From positions 434,001 through 498,000 of the forward strand of contig NZ_CP064655.1 in assembly GCF_018141525.1 (NCBI RefSeq): DNA of 64,000 nucleotides, read 5' to 3'. Source of the stretch: Miltoncostaea marina. Lineage in GTDB: Bacteria > Actinomycetota > Thermoleophilia > Miltoncostaeales > Miltoncostaeaceae. Numbering within the stretch: position 1 is the stretch's first letter; every line of letters begins with the position of its first letter. The translations under genes were made by a program, and so were the position numbers. The notes under the pieces were generated by a model. The model was given only the letters and a program-made list of their open reading frames with translations. It had not been told where the DNA came from and made no database searches. Shown piece by piece: positions 31,138 to 41,751 of this stretch.

Positions 31138-32304
31138 TCAGGGCCTGACCGCTCCCTGGTAGTCCGAGCGGCCGGCGAGGCTCGACACCTTCACCACGTC
31201 GCCGGTCTGGGGTGCGTTCACGTACTGGCCGCCGCCGATGTAGATGCCCATGTGGCCGAGGTCGGGGCGGAAGAAGACCAGGTCGCCGGGCGCGAGCTGC
31301 CCCGACGGCACGCGCGGGAAGGCGCTCCAGATCGCGCCCGTGAAGTGCGGGACGCTCTTGCCGATCTGGCCGTACGCCCACGAGGCGAGGCCGCTGCAGT
31401 CGAAGCCCTGCGACGGCGACGCGCCGCCCCATACGTACGGGACACCCAGCTGGGTCATCGCGATCTGCGCGGCGCGGGCGTTGCCCGACCCGCTCGGCGC
31501 GGGCGCGGCGGGCCGCTCCGGCTCCCCCGACGGCGCGGCGGCGGGGGCGGAGACGGGCGGCTCCGAGGGCTCGGAGGCCGCCGCCGGCGCCGGCGACGAC
31601 CGCTCGACCTCGCCCGCCGGCGTGGTCTGCGCCGCCTGGCGGCGGCGCGCGATCGCCGCCTGAACCGCCGCCTCCCGGGCACGGCGGCGCTCCTCCGCGG
31701 CGATCAGTCCGCGGAGCTCCTCGCTGGCGCCCTCGAGGACGGCCTGGCGCTCCGCGAGCAGCTGCTCGATCCGGGCCTTCTCGCGCTCGCGGCCCTCGAG
31801 CGCCTGCGCCGCCGATTGACGGTCCTCCTCGAGCCGCTCGCGCAGCTGCACGAGACGGGCCTTCTGCTCGCGCAGGCCGCCCACCACCCGCCCGTCCTGC
31901 TGTGCCACGCGGTCGAGCATGTCCAGCTGATCGACCACCGCGGTGACGCTCCCGCTGGCGACGAGCACCTCGATGAGGCTCGGCTCCGGGTTGGCATAGA
32001 GGCTGCGCAGGCGCTTGGAGAGCGCCGCCCGAGAGGCGGCGAGGCGCTTTGTGGTGGCGGCGGTCTGCGCCTGGTTGTCCGCGATCCGGGCGTTCACCTG
32101 GCCGAGCTGCCAGCGGGCGCCGTTGTACGCCTCGGCCGCGAGCTCGACCTGCACGCCGTATGCGTCGAGCTGGGCCTGGAGCTGCGCCACCTGGGCGCGC
32201 TTGGCCTCGATCGCGGCCGGTTCCGTGCTGGCGATGCCGGGGCCGAAGACCAGTGCCGCCGCGGCGACGAGAACCGTCAGGTGGGTGATCCGGGGACGCG
32301 CGAT
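31138..32304 (-). CDS. NlpC/P60 peptidoglycan endopeptidase, probable AUC start
   Basis: 388 residues with the proposed start. A signal peptide (RPRITHLTVLVAAAALVFG) is followed by a long coiled coil (about 25-230), an alanine/proline linker, and a C-terminal NlpC/P60 domain with Cys in GFDCSGLASWAYGQ and His in LGHMGIYIGGG. It is secreted and cuts stem peptides, like RipA. The first ATG/GTG/TTG in frame, GTG 32190, would remove the signal peptide. An ATC codon at 32304 lies seven bases after a perfect GGAGG, so AUC initiation is proposed. The next M23 gene has a similar coiled-coil layout. Confidence 0.85.
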   Translation of the reverse strand: MARPRITHLTVLVAAAALVFGPGIASTEPAAIEAKRAQVAQLQAQLDAYGVQVELAAEAYNGARWQLGQVNARIADNQAQTAATTKRLAASRAALSKRLRSLYANPEPSLIEVLVASGSVTAVVDQLDMLDRVAQQDGRVVGGLREQKARLVQLRERLEEDRQSAAQALEGREREKARIEQLLAERQAVLEGASEELRGLIAAEERRRAREAAVQAAIARRRQAAQTTPAGEVERSSPAPAAASEPSEPPVSAPAAAPSGEPERPAAPAPSGSGNARAAQIAMTQLGVPYVWGGASPSQGFDCSGLASWAYGQIGKSVPHFTGAIWSAFPRVPSGQLAPGDLVFFRPDLGHMGIYIGGGQYVNAPQTGDVVKVSSLAGRSDYQGAVRP

Positions 32305-32400
32305 GGAGCGGCCTCCGTCGGGGCGGGCGGGGCGAAGTGATGACCGTACCCGGCGAATGTGACAGAGCTGTGACGGGCGCGTGCCGTTGAAAGGCGCCTA

Positions 32401-33663
32401 CTAGAGGTACCCCATCGGGTCGACGGCCGCGCCGTTCACACGGATCTCGAAGTGCGAGTGGACGCCCGTCGAGTTTCCCGTCGTGCCCATGCCCGCGATC
32501 ACCGCGCCCTGGCTGACGCGCTGGCCCACCGAGACGGCGATGCTCGAATTGTGCGCGTAGGCAGTGCTCATACCGCTCCCGTGGTCGATGACGACGAGGT
32601 TGCCGTAGCCCCCGCTCCAGCCGGCCACGATCACCGTCCCGGACGCCGAGGCGACGATCGGGGCTCCCGATCCGGCGGCGATGTCGATGCCCTCGTGCAT
32701 ACGGCCCCACCGGGGGCCGAACGTGGACGTCAGCGTCCCGCGCGCGGGCCAGATGAACCCGCTCGATGACGGCGCCGCCGTGGAGGGTGCGGCGGCCGGG
32801 GCGGAGGCCGGGGCGGAGGCCGGGGCGGAGGTTCCGCTCGATGGCGCCTGCGCGGCGCGGATGGTCGCGGCCAGCCGCGCCGACCGCGCCTGGAGGCCGC
32901 GCGCCTCTTCCTCGAGCTCCCGCCGGCTGCCGGCCGCGCGCCCGAGCAGCGCCCGACGCCCGGTGAGGGTCCGCTCCAGTAGCGCCCGGCGCTGCTCGAT
33001 CTCCGTGCGGGCCGCGCGCGCCTCGGCGGCAGCGACCGCAACGCGGGCCTCCGAACGTGCGACCTCCTGCCGGGTGGTGGTGATCTGGTCCCGCCTGCGG
33101 CGCGTCTCGTCGGCGAAGCGCGAGATCGACTCGGCGAGCGCGGCATCTCGTGTAGCGATCCCCTCGAGCAGGTCCACGGTCTGGATCGCCGACGCGAGGC
33201 TTCCCGACTCGATGAGGACCAGGATGGGATCGGGCGTTCCTCGGACGTATATCTCCCGCAGCCGGCGTGCCAGCACAGCCTGGCGCTCTGCCAGTTCCGC
33301 GCGCGCCTCCGCCAGCCGCGCGCGCTCCACCGCGAGCCGTTCATCGAGCACCGCGAGCCGCTCTCGCAGCGCGGACATTTCAGCATCCAGGCTGGCGGAC
33401 CGCTCGCGCAGCGGGACGAGCCGGGCCTGGAGGCTCCGGATCGTCGCGCCGTACCGTTCGACGTCCGCCGTGAGGACCTGCTCCCGTTCACGCGCGGCCC
33501 GCAGCTGGCCCTCCGTACGCTGGAGCTGCTCGTCCAGCGACTGGGCGCCGAGAGGGGGCGTCGCGAGGAGGGCCGCTGCCGCGGTGGCTGCAACCGCCGC
33601 GGCGGTTGCGCGGTGCCGAGGCCTCCTCAGCGGCCCCAACCACCGTTGAGCGTTCTGAGCCAC
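32401..33663 (-). CDS. Secreted coiled-coil M23 metallopeptidase (EnvC/NlpD-like)
   Basis: 420 residues. N-terminal signal (ATAAAVAATAAAALLATPPLG), coiled coil about 45-265, then a short low-complexity linker with three in-frame 12-bp repeats (32794-32829). The C-terminal M23 domain has HEGIDIAAGSGAPIV and HSHFEIRVNG with the zinc ligands, so it should be an active or amidase-activating peptidase. Extracytoplasmic. GTG at 33663. It lies directly upstream of the NlpC/P60 gene on the same strand, suggesting a joint role in wall cleavage at division. Confidence 0.9.
   Translation of the reverse strand: MAQNAQRWLGPLRRPRHRATAAAVAATAAAALLATPPLGAQSLDEQLQRTEGQLRAAREREQVLTADVERYGATIRSLQARLVPLRERSASLDAEMSALRERLAVLDERLAVERARLAEARAELAERQAVLARRLREIYVRGTPDPILVLIESGSLASAIQTVDLLEGIATRDAALAESISRFADETRRRRDQITTTRQEVARSEARVAVAAAEARAARTEIEQRRALLERTLTGRRALLGRAAGSRRELEEEARGLQARSARLAATIRAAQAPSSGTSAPASAPASAPAAAPSTAAPSSSGFIWPARGTLTSTFGPRWGRMHEGIDIAAGSGAPIVASASGTVIVAGWSGGYGNLVVIDHGSGMSTAYAHNSSIAVSVGQRVSQGAVIAGMGTTGNSTGVHSHFEIRVNGAAVDPMGYL
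32794..32829 (-). repeat. Three 12-bp tandem repeats inside the M23 gene
   Basis: GGCCGGGGCGGA is repeated three times exactly, in frame. On the coding strand it gives the alanine/serine/proline linker between coiled coil and peptidase. Repeat number may vary between strains. Confidence 0.8.
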
Positions 33664-33790
33664 GGCAGCGCATCACGCGCTGACACCGGCCGCACGCGGC
33701 GCGGGCCACTCGGACCCGCCCCCGGCGACACTCGTTCCTCGCCGGTGTCCGCCGATTCTCGGGAGCGCGGGCTGCTGCCGTATCGGGTCA

Positions 33791-34228
33791 CTATCGCGTC
33801 ATGCCGGTTACGAGGCGGCGCGCGAGCGCGTCCTGTGGCGCGACACCGCGCTCCGTCACGACGAAGCCGGCGGTGCCGCCTTGCCCTGAAGGCAGTAGGC
33901 GGACCCTGGCGGTGACCATGTGAGCACCCCCGGTGGGATTCGGAACGGCGCTCCATTCAACGTCGAGCCTCTGGCCGCGCCGCGCCGCCCCCCGTTCGAG
34001 GTCACCGAGTCCGGGGGCGGCGGCGCGCTCCGCCTGCTCGATCGCCGCTGAGCCGCCCGCGCTGTCGGCGAGGATGAGCGAGGTCATCGCCCAGGCGGCC
34101 AGGGCGAGGACCACCACTGAGACCGCGACGATCACCCACACCCGCCGCCGCCGCCCGTCGGAGGCCGCCATCCCCGCTGCTGGCGCGGGCCGGTCCGTCG
34201 CGTTCCCCGTCGGGTCTTCAGGGCTCAT
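33791..34228 (-). CDS. Membrane-anchored hypothetical protein
   Basis: 145 residues. A hydrophilic start, one membrane helix (VWVIVAVSVVVLALAAWAMT) and an extracytoplasmic domain of about 85 residues with VEWSAVPNPTGGAHMVTARV and TAGFVVTERGVAPQDALARR. No family recognised. The ATG at 34228 is directly next to the stop of the M23/PG-binding gene, so the two form an operon. A role in wall metabolism is inference. Confidence 0.65.
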   Translation of the reverse strand: MSPEDPTGNATDRPAPAAGMAASDGRRRRVWVIVAVSVVVLALAAWAMTSLILADSAGGSAAIEQAERAAAPGLGDLERGAARRGQRLDVEWSAVPNPTGGAHMVTARVRLLPSGQGGTAGFVVTERGVAPQDALARRLVTGMTR

Positions 34229-35068
34229 CTAGGCGCGGTCGGGGTCGACAGCGACGAGGTCGCGGTAGGGGTTCATCGGTGTCCAGCCGTCGCGGATCTC
34301 GAAGTGCAGATGGGGCGCGCCGTATCGGGCGTCGCCGCTGTTGCCCACGGTCCCGACGACCTGGCCGGCGCTGACCGAGGTCCCGACCTCGAGGCCCGCC
34401 GCGATCGTCTGCATATGGGCGTAGTAGTACTGCAGGCCGTCGGAGCGTCGGAGCCAGAGGTAGATCCCGCCGAGCCCGGTCTCGACGCGCGACAACTTCG
34501 AGACGACGGCGTCGTCCGCGGCGACCAGCGGCGTGTGGCGGTCGGCCATGATGTCGGTGCCCTCGTGCGAGCCCTGCGAGCGCGGCGCACCCCAGGTATC
34601 GGAGTACGAGTACTCGCCCTGGACCGGGAAGACCTTGAGCCGGCCGGTCGTGCGCCCGGCGCGGATGACGGCGCGCGGCGCAGAGGCGACCCCGCGTACG
34701 CGTAAGCCCACGCGGCGCAGCAGGCGGGCGTCCGCCACGCCGCTCGCCCGCAGGCCGAGGCGCCGCTGGAGCGTCTGGACGGCGCGCCGGGTCAGCGGGC
34801 CGAAGGCGCCGTCGACCGCGACCCGGATCCCCCGGCGACGAAGCTCGCGCTGGAGGTCGCGCACCCCCGGACCCCGCGACCCGAGCCGCAGGGCCGACTG
34901 CGCGGACGGTGGGGCCGTCCGGTGCATCGGGACGGCGGCCTGCCGCGACGACTTCGGCGCCGGCGGGATCTCGATCGCGCGGTCGGCGGCGTTCGCCACC
35001 GATGGGACAGCCGCAACGACCGCGACGGCGGTCAGCCAGCGGCGGACGACGCGGGCGGACTTCGGCAT
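34229..35068 (-). CDS. M23 metallopeptidase with peptidoglycan-binding domain
   Basis: 279 residues. Signal peptide (RWLTAVAVVAAVPSVANA), then a PG_binding_1 domain (LGSRGPGVRDLQRELRRRG, DGAFGPLTRRAVQTLQRRLG). The C-terminal M23 domain has SHEGTDIMADRHTPLV and HLHFEIRDGW, complete for zinc. Exported wall hydrolase. The ATG at 35068 gives a normal signal peptide; the frame remains open upstream. Adjacent to the membrane-anchored protein gene. Confidence 0.9.
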   Translation of the reverse strand: MPKSARVVRRWLTAVAVVAAVPSVANAADRAIEIPPAPKSSRQAAVPMHRTAPPSAQSALRLGSRGPGVRDLQRELRRRGIRVAVDGAFGPLTRRAVQTLQRRLGLRASGVADARLLRRVGLRVRGVASAPRAVIRAGRTTGRLKVFPVQGEYSYSDTWGAPRSQGSHEGTDIMADRHTPLVAADDAVVSKLSRVETGLGGIYLWLRRSDGLQYYYAHMQTIAAGLEVGTSVSAGQVVGTVGNSGDARYGAPHLHFEIRDGWTPMNPYRDLVAVDPDRA

Positions 35069-35353
35069 GGAACTCGATCGCTCCGTGGTGGCACTCCTCT
35101 CCGCCCGGCGGCGCCGCAGGGCGCCGAGGGCTCCTCGCTCGCCGGGTGGGCAGGCCCGGACTACGCCGGCGAGGCTACGCAAGGCGGCGCGCCGCGCCAA
35201 CCGTCTATAGGCCCGCCCGTCATCGCGTCGTCACAAGTCGGCGCGGGCCCGTACGTATGACGGTCCTGTTTACGCCGGGCTCGCTCGGGCGTTTCCGGCT
35301 GGCGCGCGGGGGTACGGCCCGACGCGCCGACGACATGCGACCGGAGGAACATC

Positions 35354-35950
35354 GTGAGCAGATCGATCAAGCCCGGAGCGGCCATGGCGGCGGTGCTGGT
35401 CGCCGTTCTGGCGGCGGGGATCGCCGTCGCCGGGCCGTCAGGAGCGCACGGCGACGACAAGGCGGAGTGGCGGGCAAAGGGCGACGGGGCGGCCGTGACC
35501 GCCACTGACGCCCGGTGGGCCGCGATGATGATCCCCCACCACCTCGACGGCATCGCCTTCGCGCGGATGGCCCAGGAGAAGGCGCTCACGCCGGGCGTTC
35601 GGGAGGTCGCCGCCCAATCCGAGGCGGATCAGCGGGCCGAGCTGCCCTACTTGCGGAAGGTCGCTGCGGCCCGGGGGCTCGAACCCATGCCGCCGGAGGA
35701 GCCGCTCATGCGCTTCAACGAGCAGCAGATGGCGACGCTCAAGTCGCTCACGGGCACGGCGTTCGACCGGTACTGGCTTGACGTCTTCAGCGCGCACCAC
35801 ATGTCCGCGATCATGATGACCGATGTCGCCATGGCGGCGACGAAGAACGGGCTCGTGCGCCGGCTCGAGCACCGTATCCACTCCGGTCAGCTCCGTCAGG
35901 TGGACGCCATGAACGACCTGCGGGTGCGAGTGCCGGTTCCGGCGCAGTAA
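35354..35950 (+). CDS. DUF305 family exported protein
   Basis: 198 residues. Signal peptide (AAMAAVLVAVLAAGIAVAG), then a DUF305 domain with both metal motifs: AAMMIPHHLDGIAFARM near residue 56 and DVFSAHHMSAIMMTDVA near 145. These histidine/methionine-rich proteins are linked to copper and oxidative stress. The GTG at 35354 has GGAGGAAC upstream. Stands alone; a strong hairpin follows. Close to the cytochrome c maturation gene ccmF. Confidence 0.9.
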   Translation: MSRSIKPGAAMAAVLVAVLAAGIAVAGPSGAHGDDKAEWRAKGDGAAVTATDARWAAMMIPHHLDGIAFARMAQEKALTPGVREVAAQSEADQRAELPYLRKVAAARGLEPMPPEEPLMRFNEQQMATLKSLTGTAFDRYWLDVFSAHHMSAIMMTDVAMAATKNGLVRRLEHRIHSGQLRQVDAMNDLRVRVPVPAQ

Positions 35951-35968
35951 GGCGGCATGCCGAAGCAT

Positions 35969-36002
35969 CCGCCCCTCCGGTGCCGTGCCACCGGAGGGGC
36001 GG
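35969..36002 (+). terminator. 14-bp perfect hairpin after DUF305
   Basis: Arms 35969-35982 and 35989-36002 pair perfectly around a six-base loop (CCGTGC). It starts 18 bases after the stop codon and has no T-tract. Likely terminator insulating ccmF from DUF305. Confidence 0.75.
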
Positions 36003-36125
36003 CGCGGCTCGGTGCGCCGATTGCCTGTGACCGGCTGAACGGGTTCGTCACAGCGGTGTGAGAGCGTCCGGACGAGGCCTGCCGTGCGACCCACGGCTGG
36101 CGGGACGAGCCCGGAAGGAGAAGTG

Positions 36126-38116
<1,991 letters not shown>

Positions 38117-38120
<4 letters not shown>

Positions 38121-38914
38121 CCATCGGCCTGGCGCCGACCTTCGACATCGGACCGCTCACGCTCGCCTGGCACGGGCTCATGACGGCCATCGGGCTCCTG
38201 GTCGGCATCGGCGTCGCGGACCGGCTGGCGCGCGCCCGAGGGACCGACCCCGACGCCGTCATGGGTATGGCGATCACCGCGGCCATCACGGGGCTCGTCG
38301 GTGCCCGGCTCTACTACCTCGCACAGGAAGACCCCGCACGGCTGATCACGCCCTGGCGTGATCCATCGACGGGCTTTGCGTTCTACGGGACGGTCATCGC
38401 CGCGCTGCCCGCTGTGGGGATCTACCTTCGGGTCACCGGGCGACCGGTGCTCCCCAACCTCGACGTGCTCGCGCTGGCCTTCCCGATCGGCATGGCCATC
38501 GGCCGCGTGGGGGACCTACTGAACGGCGAGCATTTCGGACCTCGCACCGATCTCCCCTGGGGTGTCACCTACACCGACGAGCGGGCGCACGTACCGGACA
38601 CCGGCGTCGCCTACCACTCCGGGGCACTCTACGAGATCGCGTTCGTTGCGGTCCTCTCCGTTGCCATGCTGCTCGTCCACCGGCGACTACGTCGCCCGGG
38701 CGACGCGCTGTGGCTCGTCCTCGGGGCGTACAGCATCGGCCGCTTGATCGTCTTCTTCTGGGTCCGCGACGTGGACGTCGTGGCGCTCGGTCTCAGGCAA
38801 GCGCAGTGGACGAGCCTCGTGCTCATAGTCATCGCGGTCGCCGGCTGGGCGAGCACGCGCCTCATCGCGGGTGGCGGAAGCCGCCGGGACGCGCAGCCCG
38901 CCGGCTCAGCGTGA
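38117..38914 (+). CDS. lgt: Prolipoprotein diacylglyceryl transferase (Lgt family)
   Basis: 265 residues. Seven-helix membrane enzyme of the Lgt family, which attaches diacylglycerol to lipoprotein cysteines. Conserved text: AWHGLMTAIGLLVGIGVADR, the arginine/tyrosine region GARLYYLAQEDP, AFPIGMAIGRVGDLLNGEHFG, and AYHSGALYEIAFVA. The signature GRxGNxxNGE is present as GRVGDLLNGE with D for N. Overlaps ccmF and the following acyltransferase gene by four bases each. The gene could be a divergent Lgt paralogue; check for another copy in the genome. Confidence 0.85.
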
Positions 38915-39741
38915 CGGCCCGCGCTGCGCTCGGCGCAACGGCGCGAAGGCAGTCCGTCAATGCGTCGCCCTCCCGGGTCGGCCGCTTCTGGGAGATCGAT
39001 GTGGCGCGCACCATCGCGCTGGCGATGATGGTCACCTACCACGCGGTCTACGACATCGACATGCTGTCGCCCGGCCTCGGCCCGGATCCTTTCCTGGGTG
39101 GATGGGGGGCGCTCCCCGAGGCGACGGCGTCGCTCTTCCTGCTGGTCGCGGGCGCTTCCCTTGCGGTTTCGGACGCCCGCATGCGCGCGCGCGGCGACGG
39201 ATCGCTGGCTCGGCTGCGACGACATCTGCGTCGCGCAGCGGTGATCATGGCCGCCGCTGTGGTCGTGTCGGGGGCGACCGCAGTGGCGTTCGATGACCGT
39301 TATGTCCGCTTCGGCATCCTCCACGCGATCGCCGCCGGCACGGTTGTGGCCGCCCTGACGGTCCGCTTGGGATTCCTCAACGCGCCCATCGGCGTGGCGG
39401 TCCTCGTCGGGGCGCTCACCCTCCCCGAAGCGGGAGAAGGTTCGGCCTGGCTGCTCCCACTGGGTGTTGTGCCCGCGGGCTTCAGCAGCGTGGACTACTG
39501 GCCCCTCGTCCCGTGGCTCGGTCCATTGCTGGTCGGCGTGGCGCTCGGGCGCCTCCTCTATCCGGGAGGCGGCCGCGGCCGGCTCATCGGCCGGCTCGAC
39601 GGTGCCGGCGCCCGGGCGGGCGCTCTCACCGTACCCGCGCGGCACTCGCTCACCATCTACCTCGTTCACCAGCTCGTGCTCGTGCCACTCGTTTGGGCCA
39701 TCCTTCTCGTGTCGGGAGCCGAGGTCTGGTCGCCGGCATGA
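38911..39741 (+). CDS. DUF1624/heparan-alpha-glucosaminide acetyltransferase-like membrane protein
   Basis: 276 residues. Multi-pass membrane protein of the DUF1624 group: RFWEIDVARTIALAMMVTYH near the start, with the conserved aspartate and histidine, then RYVRFGILHAIAAGTVV, LGPLLVGVALGRLLYP and HSLTIYLVHQLVLVP. The family is related to acyltransferases that move acyl groups across membranes. GTG 38911 overlaps the lgt stop. It precedes PBP2 by ten bases, in a run of envelope genes. Confidence 0.8.
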   Translation: MTARAALGATARRQSVNASPSRVGRFWEIDVARTIALAMMVTYHAVYDIDMLSPGLGPDPFLGGWGALPEATASLFLLVAGASLAVSDARMRARGDGSLARLRRHLRRAAVIMAAAVVVSGATAVAFDDRYVRFGILHAIAAGTVVAALTVRLGFLNAPIGVAVLVGALTLPEAGEGSAWLLPLGVVPAGFSSVDYWPLVPWLGPLLVGVALGRLLYPGGGRGRLIGRLDGAGARAGALTVPARHSLTIYLVHQLVLVPLVWAILLVSGAEVWSPA

Positions 39742-39751
39742 GGTTCGCGCG

Positions 39752-41668
39752 ATGACGATCTCCACCCGCCGGCCCGATCGAGCGCGCCGCCCGGCCCGCC
39801 CGGTCCTGAGGCGCGACTCCGCGGTCCGCGTGGCGATGCTCGGCGGGGTCGCCTTCGCCGCGCTGGCGGTCCTCCTGGTGCGGCTCTGGTTCCTCCAGGT
39901 GATCTCCCAGGAGCGCTATGCGGAGCTCGCCGACGCCAACCGGCTGCGCACCGTGCGTCAGGAGGCGCCACGCGGCGCGATCGTGGACCGCGAGGGACGG
40001 ACGCTCGTCACTCATCGCACGGGGATGAGCGTTGTGGCGCGGGCGGCCGAGTTCGAGGACGGGCGCCGTTGGGGGGTCGTCCGCCGACTCGCCCGCGCGC
40101 TCGGCGTTCCGGCGCAGCCCCTCATCAAGGAGATCCGAGCGAAGGCGGGCACGCCGCTCGCAACCGTCATGCTCGCCGAGGATATCGACGACACGACGAT
40201 GCGGTATCTCTCGGAGCGTCGTCGTGACTTCCCGGGCATCGACCTCGCGGAGACGTACCCTCGCGAGTACGTCGCGGGCACGTCGCTCGCGCACGTCCTC
40301 GGCTATACGGGCCCGATCACCGCGGAGACGCTGGACGAATACCGGGCGCGGGGGTACCTCGGCGATGAGACCGTGGGGGTCAGCGGCCTCGAGGCGCAGT
40401 ACGAGGAGTACCTCGCCGGCACGCCGGGTGAGACCGTCGTGGAGGTCGATGCCTTCGGCGAACCGCGCGGCCGCGGTGCCGTCTCCGTGACGGCACCGCG
40501 CCGCGGGAACACCCTCGAGCTCGCGATCGACCTGCCGACCCAACGGGCGCTCGGCCGGGCGCTCGCGGAGCGCGTCGCCGCCAGCGGCAGCGAGGGCGGC
40601 GCGGCGGGCGTCGCGCTCGACCCGCGCACGGGCGAGGTGCTCGCGATCGCCTCCTATCCGTCGTACCGCCCGGAGGTCTTCTCCGGACGGCGGCCTGGCG
40701 GGGTCGAGCGCCTGCTGTCGGACCCTCGTCGGCCGCTCCTCAACCGCGCGGTGGGCGGGCTCTACCCCGCGGCCTCCACGTTCAAGGTCATCACCGCTGC
40801 CGCCGCGATGCGACGCGGCTTCCTGCACCCTGACGACATCCTCGCGTCGCCCGGCGAGCTGGAGCTCTACGGGCTGCTGTTCCGCGGCTTCGAGAGCCGG
40901 AGCTGGGGAGCCGTGGACGTGCGACGAGCCCTCGAGGTCTCGAGCGACACGTTCTTCTACCAGCTGGGCGACCGGTTCTACCGCGACATGCCGCGAGCCG
41001 CGCTCCAGGACGAGGCGCGACGGTTCGGGCTCGGAAGGCCGACTGGGATCGATCTGCCCGGCGGAGACGAGGCCGGGGTGGTGCCCGACCTGGAATGGAA
41101 GCGCACCGCGTTCCAGGACAGTCCGGACCCACTCGACCGCACGTGGAAACCGGGCGACTCCATCAACATGTCCACCGGTCAGGGGAACCTCCTCGTGACG
41201 CCGCTGCAGATGGCCGTCGCCTACGCGGCGATTGCGAACGGCGGGCGCGTCGTCACACCGATGCTCGGCCGCCGCGTGAAGGATCCGGCCGGCCGCGTCG
41301 TGCAGCGTCTGAGCGCCGCCGGGGGCGAGCGATCGGTCGGTATGGCGCCGGAGACGCTCCAGGCGCTGCGCGACGGCCTGCTCCAGGCCGCGAACGGTCA
41401 CGACGGGACGTCGACCGCGGTGTTCGGCGGTCTCCCGGATCGCGTGCGCGTCGCCGGGAAGACGGGCACGGCCGAGAACGAGACGGGGGTCGACCACTCC
41501 TGGTACGTGGGTTTCGCGCCCGCGGCCGCGCCGCGCGTCGTCGTGGCCGTCGTCGTTGAGCAGGGCGGTCAGGGCGCCAACGCGGCCGCTCCGGCGGTCT
41601 GCTGGACGATGGCGGCGTACCTGAAGTTCGAGGCCGGGGCGTGCGGCGGGGGTGCGAGCGCCAACTGA
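39752..41668 (+). CDS. Penicillin-binding protein 2 (transpeptidase)
   Basis: 638 residues. One N-terminal membrane helix (AMLGGVAFAALAVLLVRLWF), a PBP dimerisation domain (APRGAIVDREGRTLV), then a transpeptidase domain. The active-site SxxK is S342-T-F-K345 in AASTFKVITA, the second motif is SSDTF (SxD in place of the usual SxN), and KTG is K570 in AGKTGTAENE. A class B PBP of the MrdA type, cross-linking peptidoglycan, probably in elongation. The ATG at 39752 lies ten bases after the previous stop, so it belongs to the ccmF-lgt run. Confidence 0.92.
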   Translation: MTISTRRPDRARRPARPVLRRDSAVRVAMLGGVAFAALAVLLVRLWFLQVISQERYAELADANRLRTVRQEAPRGAIVDREGRTLVTHRTGMSVVARAAEFEDGRRWGVVRRLARALGVPAQPLIKEIRAKAGTPLATVMLAEDIDDTTMRYLSERRRDFPGIDLAETYPREYVAGTSLAHVLGYTGPITAETLDEYRARGYLGDETVGVSGLEAQYEEYLAGTPGETVVEVDAFGEPRGRGAVSVTAPRRGNTLELAIDLPTQRALGRALAERVAASGSEGGAAGVALDPRTGEVLAIASYPSYRPEVFSGRRPGGVERLLSDPRRPLLNRAVGGLYPAASTFKVITAAAAMRRGFLHPDDILASPGELELYGLLFRGFESRSWGAVDVRRALEVSSDTFFYQLGDRFYRDMPRAALQDEARRFGLGRPTGIDLPGGDEAGVVPDLEWKRTAFQDSPDPLDRTWKPGDSINMSTGQGNLLVTPLQMAVAYAAIANGGRVVTPMLGRRVKDPAGRVVQRLSAAGGERSVGMAPETLQALRDGLLQAANGHDGTSTAVFGGLPDRVRVAGKTGTAENETGVDHSWYVGFAPAAAPRVVVAVVVEQGGQGANAAAPAVCWTMAAYLKFEAGACGGGASAN

Positions 41669-41751
41669 TCGGCGGACCATCGCCGCCCGGTTGCACGCAT
41701 CGCGACGCTCGAGCCGGCGTCGCGCATCGATCCCGCGACGCATGCGGTGGC

